A DNA stretch of 64,000 bases, taken from assembly GCF_000829055.1 (NCBI RefSeq), contig NZ_AP012544.1:2852001-2916000 (forward strand), read 5' to 3'. The notes beneath the pieces are model-generated. The model had not been told where the DNA came from and searched no databases. It was given only the letters and a program-made list of their open reading frames with translations. Origin of the DNA: Lacticaseibacillus casei DSM 20011 = JCM 1134 = ATCC 393. Its GTDB lineage: Bacteria; Bacillota; Bacilli; Lactobacillales; Lactobacillaceae. Shown here one piece after another: positions 9,362-16,866 of this stretch (the stretch's first letter is position 1; every line of letters starts with the position of its first letter). The translations under genes and the position numbers were made by a program.

Positions 9362-10580
9362 AGGGACTCTTCCCTCCTAATGATTTTCTGAGTGCCAACC
9401 AGTTGTGCTGATCTTTGAGTGCTTGTTTCCGATCTGTTTCAGAGAGTTTTGGATTATTTGCGTCCGCTTTAGCCTTCTCATAGGCAGCCTGATAGGTCTT
9501 ACCAACTTCAAGCACTTTGTCGGCATCTTTATTGTTCATGGATTTCGCAAGCGTCGCTGCTTGATCCAACTTTCCTTCATGAATCAACGCGAGAAAGATC
9601 AGCTGTTGCAGCTGTTGACTCTTAATTTCTGAATTGATGGTTAAAGCATTCTCTGGTTGATTCTGGTAAATATAGCTGATAGCCAGTTTTACCTTTCTAA
9701 CTGCCGTTAGATCTGCATCTTGGCTTACCGAAATGACCGTTGAGAACTTCTTCTGCATATAGGCCAAATCAAAACGGCCATTATTTGATGGGTACTTTTG
9801 AACAAACGCAGCTAGCGATTTTTCATCATTATCCTTGACTAACCTAGCTTCAATATCACGATGCTTACTGGGATAGAGCTTGGCGGCTTGAACGTAAGAA
9901 GCATTCTGAATGAGTGTTTGATAGCTTGGAACTGGCTTTGGTCTCATCAAGAAGAGCATAAAAATAGCAACGACTAGAATCGTTGCTGCTGCTAGCACAA
10001 AGCGCTTTATAATTTGTGCAGATAACCTTATTTTTGGCTGCTTCAATTGTGGAAATTGCCACATTGGTTTCTTTCTTGCCTGCCGCCGTAACGGGACTGG
10101 CTTTGATTTTTGCGGTTTTTGCTTTGCAGCAGCTGGCGCTGAGCTTTCCGCTTTACGTACTGCTTCTTCCTCTTTGGAGACAATTGGTTTGAGATGATGA
10201 GCCTTTTCTTGACGAGCAACTACTGGCAAGGTTTCTTGGACTGCTTTTGGCTGTTCCTCAATCGTTAGTTCCTGTCTAACTCGGTCGGAAAATGCTTTAA
10301 ATGCTTCAGGCGATTGATCACTCAAGACGGTTTGGTAGGCATGATCTAGAATCAAGAGAAGGTTATGCAGCCAGCCTTGTCCTGTGCCAATTGAAAGATT
10401 ATCTTCATACTCAATGCCGTCCTGACCAATAATTTTGAAGTTCACATCTTCCTTGAAGTGATGTTGAATCGCATAATCGTCAGCCGCACTAATCATCTTT
10501 TCGGCTTCGGATAAAGACAGTTGTCTCTTTTTCTTTAGAAATTGACGCAACTTTCTTGAACATTCAAATTTAGCGTACAC
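9339..10580 (-). CDS. Single-span membrane protein with extracellular helical repeats (conjugation operon)
   Basis: 413 residues from a GTG with AAAGGAG upstream. The N-terminal 125 residues look soluble and cytoplasmic. They are followed by a basic Ala/Lys/Pro-rich linker, one membrane span (about 189-211) and a helical C-terminal half suggesting TPR-like repeats (for example YIYQNQPENALTI). The topology is broadly like EssB/YukC-type type VII proteins, but I see no specific signature and do not assign that function. Its place next to the VirB2-like gene suggests a structural part of the transfer apparatus. Confidence 0.6.
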   Translation of the reverse strand: MYAKFECSRKLRQFLKKKRQLSLSEAEKMISAADDYAIQHHFKEDVNFKIIGQDGIEYEDNLSIGTGQGWLHNLLLILDHAYQTVLSDQSPEAFKAFSDRVRQELTIEEQPKAVQETLPVVARQEKAHHLKPIVSKEEEAVRKAESSAPAAAKQKPQKSKPVPLRRQARKKPMWQFPQLKQPKIRLSAQIIKRFVLAAATILVVAIFMLFLMRPKPVPSYQTLIQNASYVQAAKLYPSKHRDIEARLVKDNDEKSLAAFVQKYPSNNGRFDLAYMQKKFSTVISVSQDADLTAVRKVKLAISYIYQNQPENALTINSEIKSQQLQQLIFLALIHEGKLDQAATLAKSMNNKDADKVLEVGKTYQAAYEKAKADANNPKLSETDRKQALKDQHNWLALRKSLGGKSPYEESTNE

Positions 10581-10622
10581 GGCCTTCTCCTTTCTTTTAG
10601 AGTGAGGCTTATTCAGACCGAA

Positions 10623-10850
10623 TTAACCTGCCAAGCCTTGTAACCAAGCAACTGCGGCAGAAGCGAAAATAACTACAATCAGCCCAATAGCAACATTGGT
10701 CATACCATCACGCGCCTCGCGGATTTTCTGTTGATCCTTGGTCATGTGAGCAATACCCATTAAGCCAAACTTGACTGCCGCATAGCCGCCGGCAATGGCA
10801 ATAATAAAACCTAAAATAGCGCTCAATAAAGCGATGACTTTTCCTTGCAT
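10623..10850 (-). CDS. VirB2/TrbC-like small membrane protein
   Basis: 75 residues: a hydrophobic span at about 5-27, a short polar loop rich in charged residues (TKDQQKIREARDG) and a second span at about 50-70. This two-span layout at the start of a T4SS gene set matches VirB2/TrbC pilin-like subunits, often present in Gram-positive elements. A ribosome binding site (GAAGGA) precedes the ATG, and the gene starts right after the 58-residue gene ends. Confidence 0.6.
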   Translation of the reverse strand: MQGKVIALLSAILGFIIAIAGGYAAVKFGLMGIAHMTKDQQKIREARDGMTNVAIGLIVVIFASAAVAWLQGLAG

Positions 10851-10851
10851 A

Positions 10852-11028
10852 TTAATGTCCTTCTTTCATATTGAGATTCTTGAGTGCCTGTAGAATCAGT
10901 TTTCGATGGCTCTCAATCTCATCAGTCATTCTTTGGTAAAGCCAGTCTTCATATGCGAGATTTTGTTGTTTCAAAATCTCCGTTAGCATTTGTTTCTGAT
11001 TGTTCATTTGTGCCTTACTAATTGCCAT
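10852..11028 (-). CDS. Small helical protein of the conjugation operon, unknown function
   Basis: 58 residues, beginning MAISKAQMNNQKQML and ending NMKEGH. It is rich in Gln, Glu and Lys, probably one or two alpha helices, with no membrane segment. The ribosome binding site GGAGAT precedes the ATG at 11028, and the stop lies one base before the next ATG. Tight spacing on both sides supports a real gene. Confidence 0.6.
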   Translation of the reverse strand: MAISKAQMNNQKQMLTEILKQQNLAYEDWLYQRMTDEIESHRKLILQALKNLNMKEGH

Positions 11029-11046
11029 AACGACATCTCCTTATTT

Positions 11047-11313
11047 TTAATGCGACTCAACAAATCGCTGAAAACCGTTTTGCGGGCGAACATAAGCCAC
11101 GATCACGCGCTCTTTGCTTGGTAACACCCGCACGATCTCACCAATACAAGTTGTATCTGGCAGAATAGGCCAACCAGTCTCGATGCTTAGCACCGCATGA
11201 CGCAACTTCAACATCAATGCCTTCTCCTTTTGGGGGGGGAATCTGATTTCAAGAAGACCATTGTGCCGCTTAGCTTCCTTGATGTCTTTTGTTTGAAGAA
11301 CCAAATTGAACAT
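11047..11313 (-). CDS. Small conjugation-operon protein, unknown function
   Basis: 88 residues with a strand-rich pattern (RVIVAYVRP near the end) and no membrane span. The ribosome binding site AGAGGTGA precedes the ATG. The coding strand carries a run of eight C (8 G on the plus strand at about 11232-11239) near codon 26, a site prone to slippage. It has the same general size and style as the neighbouring 92-residue gene, and both may be OB-fold- or SH3-like small proteins, but no family is recognised. Confidence 0.55.
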   Translation of the reverse strand: MFNLVLQTKDIKEAKRHNGLLEIRFPPQKEKALMLKLRHAVLSIETGWPILPDTTCIGEIVRVLPSKERVIVAYVRPQNGFQRFVESH

Positions 11314-11324
11314 ATGATCACCTC

Positions 11325-11603
11325 TTATATCAAGTTTTTGGGGACGGACTTAATGCGTTCTCCGCTAATCACTAGACTGCCGTCTTTTTTTAATTCAGCT
11401 GACACCACCTTTAGAACCAAAACATTTTTCAGCTGGTTAGGCGGCTTAATATTGCCAATCACCACCGTCATACCAGGCTTAATTGGATAATCAGCATGAT
11501 CCTTAACCCATGAAGCTCGGACTCGATAAGAAAGAGCATCATGATCTTTCGAAATCAACTTCAAATTGCGATCATGTAACCAAATACCTACAGGTTCAGC
11601 CAT
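11325..11603 (-). CDS. Small conjugation-operon protein, unknown function
   Basis: 92 residues starting MAEPVGIWLHD. The frame is open further upstream, but the ATG at 11603 follows a good ribosome binding site (AAAGGAGA) and the extra upstream part overlaps the tRNA-like hairpin, so I use the shorter form. The sequence alternates strand-like segments (MTVVIGNIKPP, VLVLKVVSAEL, GSLVISGERI) and has no membrane span. It is the first gene after the terminator and tRNA-like hairpin. Confidence 0.55.
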   Translation of the reverse strand: MAEPVGIWLHDRNLKLISKDHDALSYRVRASWVKDHADYPIKPGMTVVIGNIKPPNQLKNVLVLKVVSAELKKDGSLVISGERIKSVPKNLI

Positions 11604-11682
11604 GTTCAGTCTCCTTTCTTTAACGCAAAAAACACCTGCAATTAGCTGGCATTTGGCGTTCATTATTTTGGCATTAGCCAAG

Positions 11683-11721
11683 GCCGCTTCGTGGAATCGA
11701 ACCACGTTTCCCAGTAGCGGC
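11683..11721 (-). other. tRNA-like minihelix (acceptor stem plus T-arm only)
   Basis: On the minus strand a canonical T-arm (stem CGTGG / CCACG around the seven-base loop TTCGATT) is closed by a seven-position acceptor-like stem. GCCGCTA faces AAGCGGC, with six pairs and one A-A mismatch. Only eight bases (CTGGGAAA) replace the D-arm, anticodon arm and variable loop. No CCA is encoded. It lies in the leader of the conjugation operon, about 80 bases before the 92-residue gene. It may be a tRNA mimic, a processing site or a relic of a tRNA attachment site; function is unknown. Confidence 0.5.
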
Positions 11722-11800
11722 ATTTGTTGTCCAGTGACACACCATTAAATTGCGTAGCAGAGCACAACTTTGGTAAAATGGAGGTACGTTAATACCTAAT

Positions 11801-11828
11801 AAAAAGCGCGCCCTAGGGCGCGCTTTTT
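11801..11828 (-). terminator. Bidirectional intrinsic terminator inside the transfer-operon leader
   Basis: A perfect palindrome with a nine-base GC-rich arm (GCGCGCCCT) is flanked by A5 on one side and T5 on the other. The stop codon of the 52-residue gene lies inside it. Confidence 0.85.
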
Positions 11829-11971
11829 GCTTGTTGAAGATGCTTTTCAAGAGCTTCCTGTCGTTCCTCTTCACGAGAACACAATCCGCTAATCCGAATA
11901 GTTGCAAGCTCACACAAAAAGATAAAGCCTAGTAATATCCAGAAACTGCATTTGAGAATCAGCCACAACAC
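11813..11971 (-). CDS. Small single-span membrane protein, unknown function
   Basis: 52 residues from a GTG at 11971 with GAGGAGA upstream. Residues 2-22 form one membrane span (LWLILKCSFWILLGFIFLC), followed by a charged cytoplasmic or exposed tail rich in Glu, Arg and Gln. The TAG stop sits inside the intrinsic terminator, an economical arrangement seen at ends of operons. It lies just downstream of the ribbon-helix-helix gene. No family is recognised. Confidence 0.5.
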   Translation of the reverse strand: MLWLILKCSFWILLGFIFLCELATIRISGLCSREEERQEALEKHLQQAKSAP

Positions 11972-11983
11972 CTTAATCTCTCC

Positions 11984-12172
11984 TCACTTTTCAATTTTTG
12001 AATTGTAGGACGGTAAAAAGCCTGAATCATAAAGTCTTTTCTCAGTAGCAATCAACCGGCGCACCAATGTTGAGGGGCGTTCCTTAGTAACCTGACAAAG
12101 TGCTTTAAGCTGCTGCTTCTCTTCTGGCGTTAAGGTGATTTGGTAACGTTGATTATTTTTGTTGACGGTCAT
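11984..12172 (-). CDS. Ribbon-helix-helix (CopG/MetJ-type) DNA-binding protein
   Basis: 62 residues from an ATG at 12172 preceded by GGAGG (an earlier in-frame ATG has no site). The sequence RYQITLTPEEKQQLKALC followed by ERPSTLVRRLI fits a ribbon-helix-helix fold: a short strand, then two helices. In conjugative elements such proteins act as relaxosome accessory factors or as repressors of the transfer operon. The role here is inferred from its place in the leader region. Confidence 0.6.
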   Translation of the reverse strand: MTVNKNNQRYQITLTPEEKQQLKALCQVTKERPSTLVRRLIATEKRLYDSGFLPSYNSKIEK

Positions 12173-12185
12173 TTTTCCTCCATTC

Positions 12186-12238
12186 AAAAAGTGCCATCAC
12201 TTTTCTTGTGTGAACCAAGAAAGTGATGGCACTTTTTT
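12186..12238 (-). terminator. Intrinsic terminator between the 84-aa and ribbon-helix-helix genes
   Basis: A long inverted repeat (arms include AGTGCCATCACTTT and its complement, plus CTTG/CAAG) is flanked by A and T runs on both sides. It follows the 84-residue gene on the minus strand and stands only 14 bases before the ribbon-helix-helix start, so it could attenuate the operon. Confidence 0.85.
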
Positions 12239-12246
12239 GCTGTTAA

Positions 12247-12501
12247 TTAGTGCATTTTATAGTCGAGCAAAAGGCTTATCAGTAGCAATAAGCTACAAAT
12301 AAATGATGCAGCTTGCAGTGAAATTGAATCCTTCATAATCAGCATTCCCACAATGATCAGAATAATTTGGATCACCGCAACAATGATCATAAAAGTTCGA
12401 TTGTACCGCCCCAATCGCGTGGTGACTTTCTGCTTACGGGTTAACCAAATGATGATCAATACTAAAACAATCGTTAGTAAATTCCAAACTGTTGTAAGCA
12501 T
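12247..12501 (-). CDS. Small membrane protein with three predicted spans
   Basis: 84 residues, almost entirely hydrophobic: spans at about 4-20, 36-55 and 64-80 with a short basic loop (TRKQKVTTRLGRYNR). AGGAGG lies upstream of the ATG. It belongs to the leader gene set of the conjugation region. No family recognised; entry exclusion or immunity are possible roles for such proteins but nothing in the sequence proves it. Confidence 0.55.
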   Translation of the reverse strand: MLTTVWNLLTIVLVLIIIWLTRKQKVTTRLGRYNRTFMIIVAVIQIILIIVGMLIMKDSISLQAASFICSLLLLISLLLDYKMH

Positions 12502-12552
12502 TGTGCACGCCTCCTTTTGATCATATTAAAGCCATTTGTGCCTTTACAGCAA

Positions 12553-12590
12553 CGAAAAAGTCCCGACTGCATTAGGTAACAGTCAGGACT
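12553..12590 (-). terminator. Intrinsic terminator after the small lipoprotein gene
   Basis: An 11-base stem (AGTCCTGACTG with CAGTCGGGACT, one G-T pair) is followed by T5 on the minus strand. The TGA stop of the lipoprotein gene is within the stem. Confidence 0.8.
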
Positions 12591-12681
12591 CTGTGGAGAT
12601 GGTAAACGTTTGACACCCACATCCGGCTAAAAGTAACCCTGACACTAAAATGATTCCACCCGTTTTTACCATCATTTTCAT
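12583..12681 (-). CDS. 32-residue lipoprotein
   Basis: MKMMVKTG, then a hydrophobic core (GIILVSGLLLAG), then a cysteine in a lipobox (LLAGC), so the mature lipoprotein would be only about a dozen residues. AGGAGG is located nine bases before the ATG at 12681. It is too short for routine gene finders, but the signal peptide, lipobox, ribosome binding site and terminator all agree. Small lipoproteins occur in T4SS loci (VirB7 in Gram-negatives) and in entry exclusion; either role here is speculation. Confidence 0.6.
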   Translation of the reverse strand: MKMMVKTGGIILVSGLLLAGCGCQTFTISTES

Positions 12682-12719
12682 TTGTTTCAGCCTCCTATTT
12701 GGCCTCTTCTTATGCGTGG

Positions 12720-12995
12720 TTATAGCAAATTGCTATCAATGACAAGGACTCTTGGCGCTACTTCCTGTTGTAAGGTTTGCTTTTCTTTTTCAATTAAAGC
12801 ATCACGAAAGTCTGCTAAGTCATGCGCTTCAAGCGTTATATCGGCTGCACGCGTCAGAGAAACTTCATGAGGATTTAATTCATCAAAAGCGTTGTCAATT
12901 TCCCCTTTGTAAATTACAATGGCTTCTTCTGGGCTATTAGCTGAAATCAATGCATAATAATCATGATCTTCAGTTCTAAACTCATAGAATCGCAT
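12720..12995 (-). CDS. Hypothetical protein of the conjugation-region leader
   Basis: 91 residues, acidic and soluble, beginning MRFYEFRTEDHDYYALI. AGGAGG lies eight bases before the ATG, and the start overlaps the end of the preceding gene by 14 bases, which suggests a real coupled gene. The segment SANSPEEAIVIYKGEID recalls small alpha/beta proteins of mobile elements, but no function can be assigned. Confidence 0.55.
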   Translation of the reverse strand: MRFYEFRTEDHDYYALISANSPEEAIVIYKGEIDNAFDELNPHEVSLTRAADITLEAHDLADFRDALIEKEKQTLQQEVAPRVLVIDSNLL

Positions 12996-13212
12996 GATGA
13001 TTGCCTCCTATTCGCCATTCCTTAACTGGATGTTGTTGGCGATACGCCCATTCCTGCTCTGGTAATTCCGGTTTAAGCTCCTCAGTTTCTCCTGGTCTTA
13101 AAGCCGTCATGTAATACCCATGATCAACAAAAGTATAACGCACGCCCTTTTCCAAATGTGGTAGAGTCTTCCCCACACCATTAACAAAAGGGACTTTTGT
13201 CTGTTTAAGCAC
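12982..13212 (-). CDS. Hypothetical protein of the conjugation-region leader
   Basis: 76 residues from a GTG at 13212 with GGCGGTGAG upstream. Soluble and Glu/Pro-rich in its second half. It overlaps both neighbours by a few bases, consistent with one transcript. I do not recognise it. Confidence 0.5.
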   Translation of the reverse strand: MLKQTKVPFVNGVGKTLPHLEKGVRYTFVDHGYYMTALRPGETEELKPELPEQEWAYRQQHPVKEWRIGGNHHAIL

Positions 13213-13412
13213 ACAAACTCACCGCCTTCACACTTGATCCTAATACCCCATGTCGTACGACGATTCGTTGATCGGTCTTGCTTTCTGCTAAGATCTCAAT
13301 CCATTCACGTTGTCGTACCGGATCGTGGTCATATAACCGTCGCGCCCGATCATAAGTTGCGTAATCAATACTCGTCAGCCGATGTTGTTGCATAAACACA
13401 AGTAACTGGTCC
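13205..13412 (-). pseudogene. Hypothetical leader gene truncated by IS30 insertion
   Basis: The frame RDQLLVFMQQHRLTSIDY and onward (about 70 codons) is a plausible coding region, overlapping the next start by eight bases. Its 5' end is replaced by the IS30 element at 13413-14461: an ATG near the IS end (ATG CAA TCT AGG) now opens the frame. The missing 5' part is not visible elsewhere in the window. Confidence 0.6.
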
Positions 13413-14461
13413 CTAGATTGCATAATTAAAGTTACCACCCAGAAAATGTGAAAAAAGACCTGTCCGTTCTTGCTAAAATGGTGTTTGCATAACATACCAT
13501 CTAGAGAGAAGGACAGGTCCCATGGCCATTATAACCTTAATTGAACGATCTCAGATAGAACTGATGCAACACCACACGATTCAATACATCGCCGCGACCT
13601 TAGGCCGCTCTCGTATTTCTATTAGGCATGAGCTTCACCGTTGCCCTGAAGGTGATTACTGCGCCATTATAGCTCAGGATCATGCCGATACTTGTCGGCA
13701 TCGTTGTGGTCGGCACTCGATTTTAACGCCTAAGTTGAAGCGGATGGTAACTGAGAAGCTAAACCTGGGTTGGTCCCCTGAAATGGTCGGTTATGCCGTT
13801 CACTGTGCGCCACACACGATTTACCACTGGATTTATCAAAGACAAGTCGATTTTCAGCCAAGCCAACTCTTTGATCACGGTAAACGTCATAAAAGAAGAC
13901 AAGACCTTCGGTCGCGCTATAACCAAGCAGTAGGCACCTCAATTGAGATTCGCAGTGAGTCAGCTAATCGGCGAACCGAAAAAGGACATTTAGAGATGGA
14001 TACAGTTCGCGGTGGTCGCGGGTCAAAGGCTGCTGTTTTGACCATTGTCGATCGGGTGACACGTTTAATGGCGACAACTAAGCTTGAAAACTTATCACAA
14101 AATGCTGTTCTCAAGGGATTTGCAAGACTGATGGTGGACTTTCCGGGTCCGGTTCGATCAGTGATGGTTGATCACGGTAAAGAGTTTTCCTGCGATCAGG
14201 CGCTTACAAAGCGCTATCGGATACCGGTTTACTTTTGCCACGCCTATCACCCGAATGAACGGGGCACAAATGAACGGTTCAATCGAGAACTTCGCTACTA
14301 TTTCCCGAAGGGAACACACTTTGATCAGGTTTCAGAGACCGATATTCAACAAGCCACAGCGCTTATCAATAACAAACCTAGAAAATGTCTCCGTTGGCAA
14401 ACCCCAGTTCAAGCAGTGAGCAAGCCTCTTTCTAGGTGGTAACTTTATTATTGCAATCTAG
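13413..14461 (+). mobile_element. IS30-family insertion sequence, type A, copy 1
   Basis: About 1,049 bp bounded by imperfect inverted repeats that begin CTAGATTGCA and contain AAAGTTACCACC. A copy of the same length and structure lies inverted at 24026-25074. The flanks of copy 1 (TCC left, GCA right) do not form a direct repeat, which suggests rearrangement after insertion. It separates the conjugation region from a histidine kinase fragment. Confidence 0.9.
13522..14442 (+). CDS. IS30-family transposase (type A, copy 1)
   Basis: 306 residues with an N-terminal helix-turn-helix (YIAATLGRSRISIRHEL) and a DDE catalytic core: first Asp in LEMDTVRGG, second in VMVDHGKEF, and Glu in NERGTNERFNRE. 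IS30 transposases cut and join via circular or dimer intermediates and often target sites resembling their own ends. The length matches intact IS30 transposases. It differs from copy 2 at a handful of residues (for example Met versus Thr before VDHGKEF). Confidence 0.93.
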   Translation: MAIITLIERSQIELMQHHTIQYIAATLGRSRISIRHELHRCPEGDYCAIIAQDHADTCRHRCGRHSILTPKLKRMVTEKLNLGWSPEMVGYAVHCAPHTIYHWIYQRQVDFQPSQLFDHGKRHKRRQDLRSRYNQAVGTSIEIRSESANRRTEKGHLEMDTVRGGRGSKAAVLTIVDRVTRLMATTKLENLSQNAVLKGFARLMVDFPGPVRSVMVDHGKEFSCDQALTKRYRIPVYFCHAYHPNERGTNERFNRELRYYFPKGTHFDQVSETDIQQATALINNKPRKCLRWQTPVQAVSKPLSRW

Positions 14462-15365
14462 GCAATGACAACAATCGCAACACAGTATGAAGTGGCGATC
14501 AAGGATATGCTCTTTTGGTTTATTATTTTGCTGGCCATTAATTTCATCAGCGAAGCTTTGTCTTTAGCTGTTTTCAGATCAATCACAGCGGCATCTTATG
14601 GCCCTCAGAGATTCATTTTTGCGATTGCCACGACGAGCATTTCGATGATGCTGGAAGTTTTAATGATTTTCGGACTTAAGTTGGTGTTTTTCCGGAGCCA
14701 AATGTATCTGGAATCGTTAAAACTTCCGGTACTGCTGGCTTTAACGTCAATTCCGCTTGTCTCGATAGGCGTTCTATTCAGCTTTTTAATGGCGAACATC
14801 AATACTTCCGTTCATTCACCTTATTTTGTATTAATGATTGCAGTAGGCGTTTTGTACATGAACCTTTGTGGTCTATATTTATACGGAAGTTTGACGAAAC
14901 ACTTACGACAAATCAATCAGATTACATTACAAAACAAGTAGCTTTCTTTTGAAAGAAAATATCTCACTGAATTGAAAAAGTCACAAGATCAGCTTGCGGC
15001 AATGCGTCATGATTTGAAAAATCAATATATCGTATTGCTTGGGCTATTGGAGAAGAAGCGTGTTGGAGACGCAAAAAGATATCTTTCAAAGTCTACAGAT
15101 AGGCTGAATATGCAACAAAAGTTTTATACACGCGATGTTGTTCTAAATTATTTATTAAACGACAAGCGAGACCTTGCTGACAAGGCGGGGATTAGGTTTG
15201 ACATCAAGGTGTTGCTTGCCGAACAAATAAATGTCGATAACGATGTTTTGGCTATTTTGATTGGCAATCTGCTTGATAATGCTCTTGAGGCGTCTAGGAG
15301 ATTAGGAGACAGCCGTTCTGCAAAAATCTCACTGGTTATTAAGCAGTTTGACAATAAATTGCTAA
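14462..15365 (+). pseudogene. GHKL-family (AgrC-like) histidine kinase, central/C-terminal fragment
   Basis: One continuous frame from GCA at 14462. It encodes several membrane spans, an in-frame TAG at 14939-14941, then the dimerisation motif MRHDLKNQYI with the phospho-acceptor His and the N-box LIGNLLDNALEAS. The 3' end (G-box region) is lost at the type B IS30 element. The 5' end is the IS30 type A copy 1. The missing N-terminus lies 11.6 kb away at 26082-26288 on the minus strand, directly after the response regulator, and joins in frame across a shared GCA. The gene is therefore broken by rearrangement, a nonsense codon and an IS. Confidence 0.8.
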
Positions 15366-16625
15366 CGTAAATTGCAAGAACAAGTTAGCCAGTCGTTGAG
15401 GACAATCCCAGAACAGGCCGTTATCAAATAGAAGTTGTGGCGCTAGAGAGACTACTGGGCCATGCGGCGAACGCGCCGAGCTTCGGCCTCAAAGTTTTGC
15501 TGGGGTGTGCAGTAGCCCTGTTGTTTGCGAGGCAACTGATTCAAGCGGTCTTGCGTGGCCTGCACTTGACTAGGGCTAATGTCATCTAGGGACATGCCCT
15601 TAGGGAAGTCCTGGCGAATCATCCGGTTATGTGCCTCGTTGGTGCCACGGTCGCAGGACGTGTAAGGATGGGCGTAGAAGATCTCAGTTTCCGTCCCAGC
15701 AAAAGCAGTATTTAAGGCGGTGAACTCGGGTCCGTTGTCGGCTGTGATGGTCTTGATGCAAGCTCCCCATTCGCGCTTGATTCCACGCAATGCATAGCTC
15801 ACAGAGTCTGCATCTCGTCCTTCGATCAAGCGGAGAAGTTGGCAACGGGTCTTGCGCTCAATCAGAGTCAAGATGACGCTCTCCTTGCCATTGCGTTTAC
15901 CGACAATGGTATCCATCTCCCAGTGACCGAACTGCCTGCGTCGTTCAACGACCTTAGGCCGTTCCTCGATACTGCGGCCAGCCAGGCGCTTAGCCTTGGT
16001 GTGGTGCTGGTGAGAGGTCTTCCGCTTAGTCTTCTCCAACAGGTCGATATTTCGAATCTCTAGGCGTTGGTCGTCAATGTACTGGTACAAAGTCGAGGCA
16101 CAAACAAGCTCTTCAGGAGTAAACAGCTTGTGTCGCTTGGCATAGCCGATTGAAGCATCCGGCGACCATTTGTCCTGCTTAGCTCGCTGTACGTACCAGG
16201 CTAAGAAGACCTGTACGCTGGCGAACTTGTCAGGACGATGGCAGCTCAAGCGTGCAGTCTCGTAACGTGCCTGAGCAGCCTCTGGCAGGTATTGTCGATG
16301 GTAGACGCGCTTGCCATTACTCTTCTTGACCTGATCTACTGTACCTCGCTTGATTTCATTATTAATGGTCTGCGGGCAGACGCCAATTTCAGCAGCAATC
16401 CAACGATTGGACTTCCCAGCTTGGCGGAATCCGGCCACTTTTCCGCGCTCGAGTGATGTTAAGTGCTGACCTTTTTGGCGGTGTGTGCTATCCTGTTTCT
16501 GCATCAAGACAATATCCTCTTCCATTGTTTGTGTAGGAACTTCAATGATACAGGATATCTGTTCTTGATGTTTTTTATTGTCCAAAAAATTTTGAGACAG
16601 TGGCTAACTTGATTCTAAAATGCGC
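15366..16625 (-). mobile_element. IS30-family insertion sequence, type B, copy 1
   Basis: About 1,260 bp shared almost base for base with 53299-54558 in the same orientation. The ends carry the imperfect inverted repeat AAGTTAGCCA a dozen bases in. Exact ends are uncertain by a few bases because both copies share CG at their borders. It truncates the histidine kinase on its left and an IS3 element on its right. Confidence 0.9.
15452..16585 (-). CDS. IS30-family transposase (type B, copy 1)
   Basis: 377 residues: an N-terminal helix-turn-helix (WIAAEIGVCPQTINNEI) and a DDE core with HWEMDTIVGKRNG, TADNGPEF and RGTNEAHNRM. It is longer than type A by about 70 residues at the N-terminus, a form known in lactobacilli. 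It differs from copy 2 at one visible residue (Ala versus Val after EAAQ). Confidence 0.92.
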   Translation of the reverse strand: MDNKKHQEQISCIIEVPTQTMEEDIVLMQKQDSTHRQKGQHLTSLERGKVAGFRQAGKSNRWIAAEIGVCPQTINNEIKRGTVDQVKKSNGKRVYHRQYLPEAAQARYETARLSCHRPDKFASVQVFLAWYVQRAKQDKWSPDASIGYAKRHKLFTPEELVCASTLYQYIDDQRLEIRNIDLLEKTKRKTSHQHHTKAKRLAGRSIEERPKVVERRRQFGHWEMDTIVGKRNGKESVILTLIERKTRCQLLRLIEGRDADSVSYALRGIKREWGACIKTITADNGPEFTALNTAFAGTETEIFYAHPYTSCDRGTNEAHNRMIRQDFPKGMSLDDISPSQVQATQDRLNQLPRKQQGYCTPQQNFEAEARRVRRMAQ

Positions 16626-16866
16626 GTACGACAAAGAATTCAAACAAAACATTATCAACCTATATAAGCAAGGCGAATCAGCTGCCCAAATGGCCAGAGA
16701 ATATGGCATTGGCTATTCAACAGTTCATAAGTGGATCCAGGGCCAGGCCAAAACTCAATCCGGTAAATCGCCAGACGAAATCAAAGCGATGGAAAAGCGA
16801 CTGGCTTCGCTGTCTGAGGAGAACGAAATCCTAAAAAAAGCCCTAGGCTTTCTTGCGCAGAAGTAA
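16600..16866 (+). pseudogene. IS3-family (IS150-like) OrfA, 5' end lost
   Basis: The frame from 16626 on reads YDKEFKQNIINLYKQGESAA followed by a helix-turn-helix and a leucine-rich coiled segment (SLSEENEILKKALGFL), typical of IS3-family OrfA. The first codons shown come from the end of the adjoining IS30 element, so the native start and left IS3 end are missing. Confidence 0.8.

Noticed and set aside
11683..11721. The T-arm sequence as the 3' end of a tRNA attachment site of the conjugative element
   Set aside because: A matching 5' acceptor strand is present eight bases before the T-arm, which an attachment-site half would not have. I kept it as a minihelix, without excluding a relic.
11674..11913. 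79-residue open frame on the minus strand
   Set aside because: It crosses the terminator and tRNA-like hairpin, lacks a ribosome binding site and reads through palindromic sequence. The 52-residue gene in another frame has a site, a membrane span and a fitting stop.
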